A stretch of DNA of 64,000 bases from DUML01 sp050949905 (GTDB lineage: Bacteria; Bacillota; Desulfitobacteriia; Desulfitobacteriales; Syntrophobotulaceae), in assembly GCA_050949905.1 (NCBI GenBank), contig JBMNGP010000005.1, forward strand, positions 248,001 to 312,000, read 5' to 3'. The position numbers and the translations under genes are program-made. Shown here one piece after another: positions 35,537 to 43,154 of the stretch; the first letter of the stretch is position 1, and every line of letters begins with the position of its first letter. The notes under the pieces were generated by a model. It saw nothing but the letters and a program-made list of their open reading frames with translations, ran no database searches and was not told the origin of the DNA.

Positions 35537-35629
35537 ATTAATAATGAAACTGTGTTTTACATATTGAAACATAGGCTTGTTTTTTGAGGGCTTCCGACAC
35601 AATTGTGTCCTAATTTATAATTTAATAAT

Positions 35630-35732
35630 ACTGGGTACATTGGCCGTCTTATAAAAACAAGGTATTGCCTTAAGCAGGTGAATGTATGTTTGTTTTGTGT
35701 GCACAATAAACATACTAACAGGCTTACCCAGT
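35630..35732 (+). ncRNA. candidate structured leader RNA (riboswitch-like) of the malate/acyl-CoA ligase operon
   Basis: Four nested stems are seen: ACTGGGTA 35630-35637 with TACCCAGT 35725-35732; GCCT 35667-35670 with AGGC 35720-35723; GTATGTTT 35684-35691 with AAACATAC 35708-35715; TTGT 35695-35698 with ACAA 35703-35706, closed by loop GTGC. All four are perfectly paired and in nested order within 103 nt. The unpaired parts 35638-35666 and 35671-35683 could form a ligand pocket. It does not match a riboswitch class I know. It lies about 107 nt before the start codon at 35839. Confidence 0.5.
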
Positions 35733-35838
35733 ATGTAATTAAACAAGGAGAGGAGGGAATACTTCTCAGTAGAGGAATTACTGACTTCTTAGTTTAAAAA
35801 CGTAATGGAACAAAAATTCTTTATGGAAGGGATAATTC

Positions 35839-37113
35839 ATGGCTAAATTTCTAGAGTATCAAGGTAAGGAATGGTTAGCAAAAGCCGGATTACCGGTTCC
35901 TAAAGGTAGAGCAGCATCTACCCCTGAAGAAGCAAAGCAAGTCGCGGAGTGGATCGGCGGACCCGTTGCTGTTAAGGGCCAAGTGCAGGCCGGAGGACGG
36001 GGTAAGGCTGGTATTGTAAAACTTGTTAACACTCCTGATGAAGCAGCTGCCGCAGCAACAGAGATTATGGCAAAAGTCGTAAAAGGACTTCCTGTTCGGC
36101 AAGTTTTAGTTGAAGAGAAATTGGACATTAAGAAAGAATTCTACTGTTCCTTTGTTATTAACAATGCCAGAGAGGCACGCTGTCCTATGCTCATGTTCAG
36201 TACCGAAGGTGGTATGGACATTGAAAGCGTACCTGAAGAACTAATCTTCCGTGTCAATATCAACCCCATCTTTGGCTTCCAGATTTATGACGCCGTAGAC
36301 CTCTGCGTTAAAGCGGGTATTCCAGACAAAGACATTAGCAAGTTTGCATCTTTCTTAACGAAATTGTGGCAGACTTACAAAAAGTACGATTGTCAAACCC
36401 TGGAAATTAACCCCTTTGTAATGACCGGCAGTGGTGCCCTGGTCTGTGCCGACTGTAAAATGGAAATCGATAATAGCTCCGTTGGGCGTCATCCGGAATT
36501 TGGCATAAAAATTGCCCGTGACCTTCCGGGAGAACCAACTGAACTCGATATTATCGGTTGGAGCATTGAGGAAACTGATTCTCGGGGAACTGGCTTTTTG
36601 ATGAACATGGGCTATGACGAGGTAAGTCCTGGTTATATTGGCTACCACCCAATCGGCGGCGGTTCGGCGATGATGGGTTTGGATGCCCTCAATCAGGTTA
36701 ACCTTAAACCCGCCAACTATGCTGATACCAGCGGTAACCCCGTCGGTTCCAAGATTTATCGGGTTGCCAAATGCGTACTCTCCCAGCCTAATTTGGATGG
36801 CTATCTCCTCGGCGGTTTTATGATGGCCAATCAGGAACAATGGCATCATGCCAATGCTATAGTTAAGGTTCTGCTGGAAGAGCTTCCAAAGAAGCCAGGA
36901 CTGCCGTGCGTTCTGCTCCTCTGCGGCAACAGGGAAGATGAATCCCTGGAAATCTTGCGTAAAGGTTTAGCCGAATTAATGACTCCGGATGGCCCCGGCA
37001 AGAGGGTTGAAATTTACGGTAAAGAGCACGTTACTGATACCAAATTCATCGGGGAAAGACTCTTGGCTCTGGCCACTGAATACAGAGCTGAGAAAGAAGC
37101 TCAAAGAAAGTAG
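35839..37113 (+). CDS. ATP-grasp acyl-CoA ligase beta subunit (SucC/MtkA-like; probable malate-CoA ligase)
   Basis: The 424-residue subunit belongs with succinyl-CoA synthetase beta and malate thiokinase. The ATP-grasp part is clear (VKGQVQAGGRGKAGIVK, VEEKLDIKKEFYCSF, FSTEGGMDIE, TLEINPFVM). The C-terminal flavodoxin-like CoA-ligase domain includes GGSAMMGLDALNQV and ADTSGNPVGSK. It is about 35 residues longer than typical SucC. With the alpha subunit at 37472 it makes or cleaves an acyl-CoA with ATP or ADP. The neighbours (CitE-like lyase, malic enzyme) favour malate/malyl-CoA over succinate, a context inference. ATG 35839 follows GGAAGGG about 8 bp upstream. Confidence 0.82.
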   Translation: MAKFLEYQGKEWLAKAGLPVPKGRAASTPEEAKQVAEWIGGPVAVKGQVQAGGRGKAGIVKLVNTPDEAAAAATEIMAKVVKGLPVRQVLVEEKLDIKKEFYCSFVINNAREARCPMLMFSTEGGMDIESVPEELIFRVNINPIFGFQIYDAVDLCVKAGIPDKDISKFASFLTKLWQTYKKYDCQTLEINPFVMTGSGALVCADCKMEIDNSSVGRHPEFGIKIARDLPGEPTELDIIGWSIEETDSRGTGFLMNMGYDEVSPGYIGYHPIGGGSAMMGLDALNQVNLKPANYADTSGNPVGSKIYRVAKCVLSQPNLDGYLLGGFMMANQEQWHHANAIVKVLLEELPKKPGLPCVLLLCGNREDESLEILRKGLAELMTPDGPGKRVEIYGKEHVTDTKFIGERLLALATEYRAEKEAQRK

Positions 37114-37122
37114 GGAATTACT

Positions 37123-37413
37123 GTGCTGGAAATCAAGGAAAAAAGTATAACTGTGAAAATCGATACCAGCAAGTGCGACACATGTGAAACCAAAGCATGT
37201 GCAGCAGCATGCAAAAAATTTGCAAGAGGATATCTGCAGATTGTTGATGGCAGACCTTCTGTGGAGCATTTAAGCGCTGAAGAAATCCTCCGTTTAGGGA
37301 CCGAATGTCTGGCTTGTGAGATTGCCTGCAGATTTGACGGCAATAAAGCCATTGAGATAGATGTTCCCATCGAAGGGCTTGATGCTTATCTCGCTAAAAG
37401 AGGATTAGCCTAA
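37123..37413 (+). CDS. small Fe-S protein between the ligase subunits
   Basis: This 96-residue protein starts at GTG 37123, 10 bp after the beta subunit. Cysteines 18, 21, 26 and 30 (CDTCETKACAAAC) and 62, 65 and 69 (CLACEIAC) form two ferredoxin-like clusters of ligands, one complete CxxC type and one with three visible ligands. It has no signal or membrane helix. Such a protein is not part of classical succinyl-CoA synthetase. Its place inside the ligase operon suggests that it binds the ligase or delivers electrons or redox control to the pathway, but no function is demonstrated. Confidence 0.8.
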   Translation: MLEIKEKSITVKIDTSKCDTCETKACAAACKKFARGYLQIVDGRPSVEHLSAEEILRLGTECLACEIACRFDGNKAIEIDVPIEGLDAYLAKRGLA

Positions 37414-37471
37414 GTCGGATTTAGCTGGTATCAAAAGGATACAGAGCAATAATTAAAATGAGGGATAATTA

Positions 37472-38368
37472 ATGGGCATTTTGATTAATAAAAACACGAA
37501 GGTAATAGTCCAAGGGATTACCGGTCGTGAAGGATCTGTAAGAACAAAATACATGAAAGAATACGGTACAAAAGTAATCGGTGGCACCAGCCCCGGCAAA
37601 AAAGGCGAAGAAGTTCACGGTGTTCCGGTTTACAACACTGTTAAGGAAATAGTAAGGGAACAAGGCGAAATTGACTTCAGTGTTATCTTTGTACCAGGAG
37701 CAGTTCTAAAGACTGCTGTCTTTGAAGCAGCCGACGCAGGTGTAAAAAATGTTATTCCTTGCGTTGAAGGCACACCTATCCATGACATTATGGAAATGGT
37801 CGCCTATTGCGAAATGAAAGGAACCCGTCTTTTAGGACCGGGCTCAATCGGCATTATTACTCCCGGCGAAGCCGTTGTTGGTTGGCTGGGCGGCAATGTA
37901 GAATGGGCAAATAAGTTTTTCCAAAAAGGAAATATTGGGGTATTCTCCCGTAGCGGAGGACAATCCGGAACTATTCCTTGGGTTTTAAGAGAAGGCGGCT
38001 TCGGGGTCAGTACTGTAATTCACACTGGAACCGAACCTGTCCTTGGCACTTCAATGGCCGACCTCCTTCCTCTCTTCGAAGCTGACCCGGATACCAAGGG
38101 TGTGGCCGTTTATGCCGAAATCGGCGGTTCCCAGGAGGAAGAATGTGCTGAGGTTATTGCTGCCGGTAAATTTACGAAGCCATTTGTCATTTATGTAGCA
38201 GGTGCCTGGGCACCGGAAGGGCAGCGTTTCTCCCATGCCTCCAATATCGTAGAGCGGGGCCGCGGCTCGGCAAAAAGCAAAATGGAAGCAGTGACCAAAG
38301 CAGGCGGTTTCGTGGCGGAAACCCCAACCGATATTCCCATAATTTTAAAAGAAAAAATTAAAGACTAA
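37472..38368 (+). CDS. acyl-CoA ligase alpha subunit (SucD/MtkB-like; probable malate-CoA ligase)
   Basis: The 298-residue subunit has the CoA-binding Rossmann part (VIVQGITGREGSVRTKYM, GGTSPGKKG) and the ligase part with SRSGGQSGTIPWVLREGGFG and the phosphohistidine region FSHASNIVERGRGSA. It pairs with the ATP-grasp subunit. The expected catalytic histidine is in SHAS. ATG 37472 follows ATGAGGG. Family members act on succinate, malate or citramalate, and context favours malate. It is separated from the CitE-like gene by 127 bp with its own promoter-like sequence. Confidence 0.82.
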   Translation: MGILINKNTKVIVQGITGREGSVRTKYMKEYGTKVIGGTSPGKKGEEVHGVPVYNTVKEIVREQGEIDFSVIFVPGAVLKTAVFEAADAGVKNVIPCVEGTPIHDIMEMVAYCEMKGTRLLGPGSIGIITPGEAVVGWLGGNVEWANKFFQKGNIGVFSRSGGQSGTIPWVLREGGFGVSTVIHTGTEPVLGTSMADLLPLFEADPDTKGVAVYAEIGGSQEEECAEVIAAGKFTKPFVIYVAGAWAPEGQRFSHASNIVERGRGSAKSKMEAVTKAGGFVAETPTDIPIILKEKIKD

Positions 38369-38418
38369 ATCCTAAAGATTTGTATCCAAAGGAGTAGATT
38401 TGCTATTTCGAAATGAGT

Positions 38419-38471
38419 TATAATAGCTTTGGTAAAATTTTTAAATAATACCAAAGTAGGTCTATTAGACC
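38419..38471 (+). promoter_or_regulatory. promoter box with two operator-like dyads before the CitE-like gene
   Basis: TATAAT (38419-38424) is followed immediately by the 8-bp dyad CTTTGGTA (38427-38434) / TACCAAAG (38449-38456) and a second dyad GGTCT-ATT-AGACC (38459-38471). This placement suits a repressor that blocks the promoter. No good -35 box was found. Confidence 0.45.
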
Positions 38472-38495
38472 AATAAAACGAAGGAGGATATCAAA

Positions 38496-39383
38496 ATGGC
38501 TGTAATGCGCTCTATTCTTTATGTTCCGGGGAATAACCCCAAAATGGTGGAGAAAGCTCCAAGTTTTCCTGCTGACATTATTACTCTCGATCTGGAAGAT
38601 GCTGTACCACCAGCGGAGAAAGAAAATGCCAGAAAAATAATTGCTGAAAATCTTAAATATGTAGGCAAGAACGGTTCTCAAGTTTATGTTCGGATCAATA
38701 ACTGGGAAACCTTACTTACTAATGATGACTTAGAAGCAGTTGTTTGGGAAGGTTTGGATGGTGTTACCCTGGCTAAAACAGGCCATCCGGATGATGTTAA
38801 ACGTCTGGATTGGAAACTGGAAGAGCTTGAGCGTCGCCGCGGCTTAGAAGTTGGCAGCGTTAAAATTTCCATGCTGCTAGAAACAGCTAAAGGTATCATG
38901 AATGCTTATGAATGCTGCATGGCAAGTAAGCGTAATGTCAATGCTATTTTTGGCGCAGTTGACTACTGCCGTGACATGAGAATTAAACTTACGTCCGAAG
39001 CAAATGAGCAATTATGGGGCCGTGCGGCAGTTGGTATAGCTTGCCGCGCTGCAGGTATCGTGGCCATCGATGCCCCATTCGTAGCTTATCAAGATATTGA
39101 AGCCTTTGAGAAAAACGTTGCCGATGGTAAACAAATGGGTTATGAAGGCCGCATGATTATTCATCCCGGACAAGTTGAACCCTCCAATAGACTGTATGCT
39201 CCAGATCCGGCTGATGTCGAATGGGCTAAAGGTGTTGTTAAAGTCTTTGAAGAAGAAGGTCTCGCCAAAGGTAAAGCCGCTGTTTCCTTCAACGGTAAAA
39301 TGGTTGATACCCCAGTATACCAAAATGCTTTAGACATCCTTGCAGCCCAGGCCGAAATTGACGCTAAAGAAGGAAAAAAATAA
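38496..39383 (+). CDS. CitE-like lyase (HpcH/HpaI family; probable malyl-CoA lyase)
   Basis: The 295-residue TIM-barrel protein has the conserved CitE/malyl-CoA lyase elements: RSILYVPGNNPKMVEKA, TLDLEDAVPPAEK, VRINNWET, MLLETAKGIMNAYE, GAVDYCRDMRI and IHPGQVEPSN. These build the Mg-dependent CoA-ester cleavage site. Family members cleave or condense malyl-CoA, citramalyl-CoA or citryl-CoA. Placed next to a malate-type ligase and malic enzyme, condensation of glyoxylate and acetyl-CoA to malyl-CoA is the likely role (inference). ATG 38496 follows CGAAGGAGG. Confidence 0.8.
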   Translation: MAVMRSILYVPGNNPKMVEKAPSFPADIITLDLEDAVPPAEKENARKIIAENLKYVGKNGSQVYVRINNWETLLTNDDLEAVVWEGLDGVTLAKTGHPDDVKRLDWKLEELERRRGLEVGSVKISMLLETAKGIMNAYECCMASKRNVNAIFGAVDYCRDMRIKLTSEANEQLWGRAAVGIACRAAGIVAIDAPFVAYQDIEAFEKNVADGKQMGYEGRMIIHPGQVEPSNRLYAPDPADVEWAKGVVKVFEEEGLAKGKAAVSFNGKMVDTPVYQNALDILAAQAEIDAKEGKK

Positions 39384-39401
39384 GCAATTAATGAAGCTTA
39401 C

Positions 39402-39425
39402 GGTCGCCTCTTTCTAGAGGCGGCC
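39402..39425 (+). terminator. hairpin after the CitE-like gene
   Basis: GGTCGCCTC (39402-39410) pairs with GAGGCGGCC (39417-39425) with one G-U pair. The following sequence ACTCTTTAG has only a weak T-run, so partial read-through to the malic enzyme gene is likely. Confidence 0.6.
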
Positions 39426-39504
39426 ACTCTTTAGCCTTGTTCAATCAGTTACAAACTCAGTGAAGTAGTAATTCTACTCCTAAAAAATAATATAGAAATA
39501 CCAA

Positions 39505-39543
39505 GTTATTGAATGCGTCTATATAGAAACGTTATGCAATAAC
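39505..39543. promoter_or_regulatory. inverted repeat before the malic enzyme gene
   Basis: GTTATTG (39505-39511) and CAATAAC (39537-39543) with inner CGT/ACG form a dyad that ends about 22 bp before the malic enzyme start. It could be an operator or an RNA hairpin near the ribosome binding site. Confidence 0.4.
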
Positions 39544-39565
39544 CAACGGAAAGGAAGATTAATAC

Positions 39566-40822
39566 ATGTCGCGTATTAAAAATCTTCGGGAAGAGGCTCT
39601 GGCTTTCCATGCCGAAAAGCCTGGGAAACTTGAAGTCAGAGTAACTGTTCCTGCAAAAGACAGAGATGACTTGACACTAGCTTATTCCCCGGGTGTTGCT
39701 GAACCGGTTAAGGAGATTGCTAAAGATCTGGAGAATTTAGATATCTATACTAATCATGCCAACTACGTTTGCATAGTTTCCGACGGCACCGCTATTCTTG
39801 GACTTGGCAACTTAGGCGGAGCAGCTGCAATGCCTGTAATGGAAGGCAAATCGTTACTTTTCAAAACCTTTGGAGATGTCGATGCTTTCCCGATTTGTGT
39901 CAATACCAACGATACTGACAAAATAGTTGAACTGATTGAATTAATGGCTCCAACCTTTGGTGGAGTTAATCTGGAAGACATTAAAGCTCCTGAATGTTTT
40001 ATTATTGAAGAAGCTCTCAAATCCCGTGGGATATTTAAAGGCCCCATTTTCCATGATGACCAGCATGGAACTGCCGTTGTCACCCTAGCAGGACTATATA
40101 ATGCCCTGAAAGTCGTCGGCAAAAAAATAGAGGATATCAAAGTTGTGGCTAACGGTGCAGGTGCTGCCGGTATAGCTATAATTAAACTATTGATGGCCGA
40201 AGGCCTGAAAAATGTTATTATGTGCGATACTAAAGGCCCGATTTATGACGGCCGTACAGTAGGCATGAACCCATGGAAAGAGCAAATCGCTAAAGCTACC
40301 AACCCTGATAAAGTTCAAGGTACCTTAAGGGATGCCATTAAAGGCGCCGATGTCTTTATCGGTGTTTCCGTGCCCGATTCCTTAGATGAAGAAATGATTA
40401 AATCGATGGCCAAGGATCCCATTATTTTTGCTCAAGCCAACCCAATTCCGGAAATTTGGCCGATTGAAAGGGCTACTAATGCTGGGGCCGCTATTATTGC
40501 CACCGGACGTTCCGATATCCACAACCAGGTTAATAACGTCTTGGCATTCCCGGGTATGTTCCGCGGTGCTATTGATGTCAGAGCAACCGACATTAATGAT
40601 GCTATGAAGATTGCTGCTGCTAAAGCTATTGCCGCCTGTGTTAAACCCGAAGAATTGAGCCCGACCATGATCATTCCCAATGCTTTGAATCCCGAAGTTG
40701 CTCCTGCTGTCGCTGCTGCTACAGCTCAAGCTGCTATGGATTCCGGAATTGCCAGAAGGCCAATGGATCCTAAGGATATTGCTGAAGGCCTTAAGAAAAG
40801 GCTTGCTAATCAATATAAATAA
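39566..40822 (+). CDS. malic enzyme (NAD(P)-dependent, short type)
   Basis: The 418-residue enzyme decarboxylates malate to pyruvate. Motifs are LAYSPGVAEPVKEIAKD, VSDGTAILGLGNLGG, GVNLEDIKAPECF, IFHDDQHGTAVVTLAGL, the nucleotide site VVANGAGAAGIAI and FAQANPIPEIWP. It has no phosphotransacetylase domain, so it is the short bacterial type. NAD versus NADP preference is not evident. It completes the ligase, lyase and malic enzyme sequence and probably feeds pyruvate to pyruvate:ferredoxin oxidoreductase. ATG 39566 follows GGAAAGGAAG. An insertion sequence begins right after its stop codon. Confidence 0.92.
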   Translation: MSRIKNLREEALAFHAEKPGKLEVRVTVPAKDRDDLTLAYSPGVAEPVKEIAKDLENLDIYTNHANYVCIVSDGTAILGLGNLGGAAAMPVMEGKSLLFKTFGDVDAFPICVNTNDTDKIVELIELMAPTFGGVNLEDIKAPECFIIEEALKSRGIFKGPIFHDDQHGTAVVTLAGLYNALKVVGKKIEDIKVVANGAGAAGIAIIKLLMAEGLKNVIMCDTKGPIYDGRTVGMNPWKEQIAKATNPDKVQGTLRDAIKGADVFIGVSVPDSLDEEMIKSMAKDPIIFAQANPIPEIWPIERATNAGAAIIATGRSDIHNQVNNVLAFPGMFRGAIDVRATDINDAMKIAAAKAIAACVKPEELSPTMIIPNALNPEVAPAVAAATAQAAMDSGIARRPMDPKDIAEGLKKRLANQYK

Positions 40823-40883
40823 AGGCTCTCTGTCAATTGTTGGGGTTAAGTCAGAAAACGGAGAGTAAATAAACCAAATATTG

Positions 40884-40919
40884 AAGAAGATGTCTTCATC
40901 CTTGAAGGCGTCTTCTTTT
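40884..40919 (+). terminator. terminator downstream of the malic enzyme gene
   Basis: The stem 40884-40897 pairs with 40904-40917 through 14 pairs including G-U pairs, loop ATCCTT, then TTTTG. It falls within the outer part of the ISL3 element by the inverted-repeat boundaries, so it may belong to that element. Confidence 0.7.
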
Positions 40920-40926
40920 GCCATTG

Positions 40927-41100
40927 AACTTGACCAAATACTCTATTCGCACGGTCACGTAGCTACGAACAAAAATACTTGCTAACATGCCAAAACCCCT
41001 AGGCTATCTGCAAGTTAACCTTGGCATGTTTTAACGCTGCGTTTTTTTGTTCGCTTAACGCTACTACCCCTTAACGCTCATTTCCGTATTTGGTCAAGTT
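40927..41100. repeat. 174-bp nested-palindrome element (MITE-like)
   Basis: Three inverted repeats are nested: AACTTGACCAAATAC (40927-40941) with its complement at 41086-41100; CGAACAAAAA (40966-40975) with TTTTTGTTCG (41044-41053); AACATGCCAA (40984-40993) with TTGGCATGTT (41021-41030). The right half also carries three TTAACGCT copies (41031, 41055, 41071). No ORF is present. Confidence 0.8.
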
Positions 41101-41143
41101 TTCTATGATGCAGGAAGCAGAAGTTGTGTTAGTATCTTTCTCT

Positions 41144-41190
41144 GTAGGGTAGGATGGACTGAAGCGTAGATTCAGTCCATCCTACCCTAC
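41144..41190. repeat. 20-bp perfect hairpin near the 3' end of the transposase gene
   Basis: 41144-41163 is the exact reverse complement of 41171-41190 with loop GCGTAGA. It has no T-run on either strand. It lies 7 bp after the transposase stop codon and may stop readthrough transcription or serve the element in some other way. Confidence 0.85.
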
Positions 41191-41196
41191 TCAAAC

Positions 41197-42384
41197 TCAG
41201 GACATCATGTAAAGTATGCGGGATCTCAACCTATTAAAATTTCTTAGCCCAAATGCATTGCGTTTAAGAACTTTAACCTTATTGTTTACTCCTTCTGTGT
41301 AGGCGTTAGTATAGGGCACTTTAAAAGAATTAAGAATACTATCTTGCCAACGGCTAATTGTTTCAAAGCAATAATTGAACTCGGGTAAATTACTAACGGA
41401 AACATATAGATACCATTCCTGAAGCTTATTCTTGGCTTCATTAAAATCTGAGGCATCAACAAACTCTAAAAATTTCTCTTTCAGGAGAAAAGCTTCTTTA
41501 AGCCTGGGGGAAAGATTAAGCATTACTTCTACGGCTTGCCTATTTTCTTCACTTAATTTAAAGAATCTTGCCCAGAGGAGTTTTTTGCTCCTTTTAAAGT
41601 AACGCCTACGCTCTCTGGAAAACTTATGCTGCTCTTCACGACGTATCTTGTCAAATGCCCACAATACCTGGCGGATATAATGAAAACGATCAATAACAAC
41701 AATAGCATTTTTGAAATAAGTTTTAGCCATATCCGCATAAGGCTTCCACATATCTATAACAATTACTTTAACCTTGGCGCGTTCTTCTCTGGGAAAAGAG
41801 AAAAAGTATGTAGAAAGATGATGAGCTTCTCGGCCAGGAAGAATATCTAAAACCTTGTGATTTTTAGGGTCTGTAAGAATACACTGGTATTTGCCTGTTT
41901 CGGTGTTGCCTTTGAATTCGTCGATGGATATAACCTCCGGGAGTTTTGGTTTGCCAGGTGAAATGAAGTTAAAAACACGGGAAACTGTATAAACAGAAAT
42001 GTTACACTTATTAGCAACACTTAACCTGGAGCTGGTACTTCTTAGTTCTCTCAAGATATACGAAACCAGGCTTGAAGTCATTCGGTGATATCTTGGAACA
42101 AAAGAATTATTTTCGTAAAAACGTTTTCCACAAGTAGGGCAAACATACCGTCGTTTACGGTAATGGAAGAGAATAAATTTTTCTCCTAATGGTGGACCTT
42201 TAATCTTCTGAATTCTATAATCATGAATACTATCTGTCAGTTCCTTGCAGTTAGGGCATTCATGGATATCTCTTTTTAGTTCTAAGTAGACATTAATAAG
42301 AGATTCATCAGCATCATTTTCTACATTTGTTACAATTGCATCTTTGATTCCGAATAAAGTTTGGATATAATTAGAGTTAAGCAT
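41197..42384 (-). CDS. ISL3-family transposase
   Basis: The 395-residue transposase has an N-terminal zinc finger (ECPNCKELTD with RRYVCPTCGKRFYE), a helix-turn-helix (LSVANKCNISVYTVSRVF) and a DDE core (VISIDEFKG, VIVIDMWKPYADM, and the glutamate of AYTEGVNNKVKVLKRNAFG). The length and ends are normal and no frameshift is seen, so it may be active. The start ATG 42384 has GGAGGTTTTCC about 8 bp upstream. It separates the malate pathway genes from the lut-like genes. Confidence 0.9.
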   Translation of the reverse strand: MLNSNYIQTLFGIKDAIVTNVENDADESLINVYLELKRDIHECPNCKELTDSIHDYRIQKIKGPPLGEKFILFHYRKRRYVCPTCGKRFYENNSFVPRYHRMTSSLVSYILRELRSTSSRLSVANKCNISVYTVSRVFNFISPGKPKLPEVISIDEFKGNTETGKYQCILTDPKNHKVLDILPGREAHHLSTYFFSFPREERAKVKVIVIDMWKPYADMAKTYFKNAIVVIDRFHYIRQVLWAFDKIRREEQHKFSRERRRYFKRSKKLLWARFFKLSEENRQAVEVMLNLSPRLKEAFLLKEKFLEFVDASDFNEAKNKLQEWYLYVSVSNLPEFNYCFETISRWQDSILNSFKVPYTNAYTEGVNNKVKVLKRNAFGLRNFNRLRSRILYMMS

Positions 42385-42568
42385 AAGGAAAACCTCCTGT
42401 AAGTGATCGTGGTGGGTTTATTTACTCGGTAGGTTTTCGCTTATGCTTTATTTTTTCCTGCTAGTTACCCCAACATTTATTATAGAACCTTTTTATATAA
42501 CCGAAGATTTGCTAGAATTGATTCAATAATATATCCCCATGTAAGAGTCATCCTAAGGAAGATTTTAG

Positions 42569-42943
42569 ATGATTGAAATGAAAATAAAGACTATAACCGA
42601 AAAAGATAAGGGGATTGCGATTATTCACAGTGAAGAGGTATTGTTAACAGATGTCCAATCGGCTTTGGATTTTATGATGACTGTTCAGTATGAAACAGGT
42701 TATAATCGAATAATTTTAAATAAAGCAGCTCTATGTGAGGACTTTTTTAATCTGAGCACCAAACTTGCTGGAGAAGTTTTACAAAAGTTTATTAACTATG
42801 ATGTGAAACTTGCTATCGTAGGAGACTTCTCTGAGTATACAAGTAAAAGCTTGCGTGACTTTATTTATGAATGTAACAGGGGAAAAGATATATTTTTCTT
42901 ACCCGATGAAAAACAGGCTATTGAAAGATTGAGTAAAATTTAG
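42569..42943 (+). CDS. DUF4180 protein
   Basis: The 124-residue protein matches DUF4180 (IHSEEVLLTDVQSALDFMM, NKAALCEDFFNLSTKLAGE, KFINYDVKLAIVGDFS, YTSKSLRDFIYECNRGKDI). The family is small, soluble and of unknown function, frequent in Firmicutes and Bacteroidetes and often near stress or mobile genes. It stands alone between the insertion sequence and the lut-like operon. ATG 42569 follows CTAAGGAAG. Confidence 0.85.
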   Translation: MIEMKIKTITEKDKGIAIIHSEEVLLTDVQSALDFMMTVQYETGYNRIILNKAALCEDFFNLSTKLAGEVLQKFINYDVKLAIVGDFSEYTSKSLRDFIYECNRGKDIFFLPDEKQAIERLSKI

Positions 42944-43033
42944 GTACTCCAAATGGGAGTGCTCTTGAATTATCATGTAAAGAAAGAGAATTACATAAAA
43001 ATTAGGAAATTATTCAAAATTGTCAAAATTGAA

Positions 43034-43062
43034 TTGAAATTTTTAGAATTATATTATATCAT
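43034..43062 (+). promoter_or_regulatory. possible sigma-A promoter of the lut-like operon
   Basis: TTGAAA (43034-43039), 17-bp spacer, TATCAT (43057-43062). Transcription would start near 43069, and a GntR-type operator lies just downstream at 43083-43093. Confidence 0.5.
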
Positions 43063-43082
43063 TAAAGCAATATATGGCATGG

Positions 43083-43093
43083 TGGTCAGACCG
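43083..43093. promoter_or_regulatory. candidate GntR/FadR-type operator in front of lutC
   Basis: TGGTCAGACCG matches the FadR-subfamily GntR pattern TNGTNNNACNA except for the last base. It is 10 of 11 identical to the site at 46567-46577 before the exported hydrogenase. GntR proteins of this group (LldR, GlcC, PdhR) sense lactate, glycolate or pyruvate. The sensor is not in this window. Confidence 0.55.
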
Positions 43094-43154
43094 GAATTAT
43101 ACCAATTTCAAGAGTTAATGACAAGAGTTAATGAGAGGAAAAGAGGTGTAGTTT

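Larger units (their letters stand above)
40824..42489. mobile_element. ISL3-family insertion sequence with a nested palindromic insert
   Basis: The left end GGCTCTCTGTCAATTGTTGG (40824) and the reverse complement of the right end GGTTCTATAATAAATGTTGG (42489) agree at most positions and share GTTGGGGT further in, so they are the terminal inverted repeats. The transposase is on the minus strand (41197-42384). About 370 bp between the left end and the transposase hold a terminator, a 174-bp nested palindrome and a 20-bp hairpin, which is more than is normal for ISL3 elements. ATATAA occurs near both outer flanks, but a clean 8-bp target duplication is not seen. Confidence 0.8.

Noticed and set aside
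40816..42500. 8-bp target site duplication for the ISL3 element
   Set aside because: ATATAA occurs at both flanks, but the sequence is AT-rich and the spacing to the ends is not equal.
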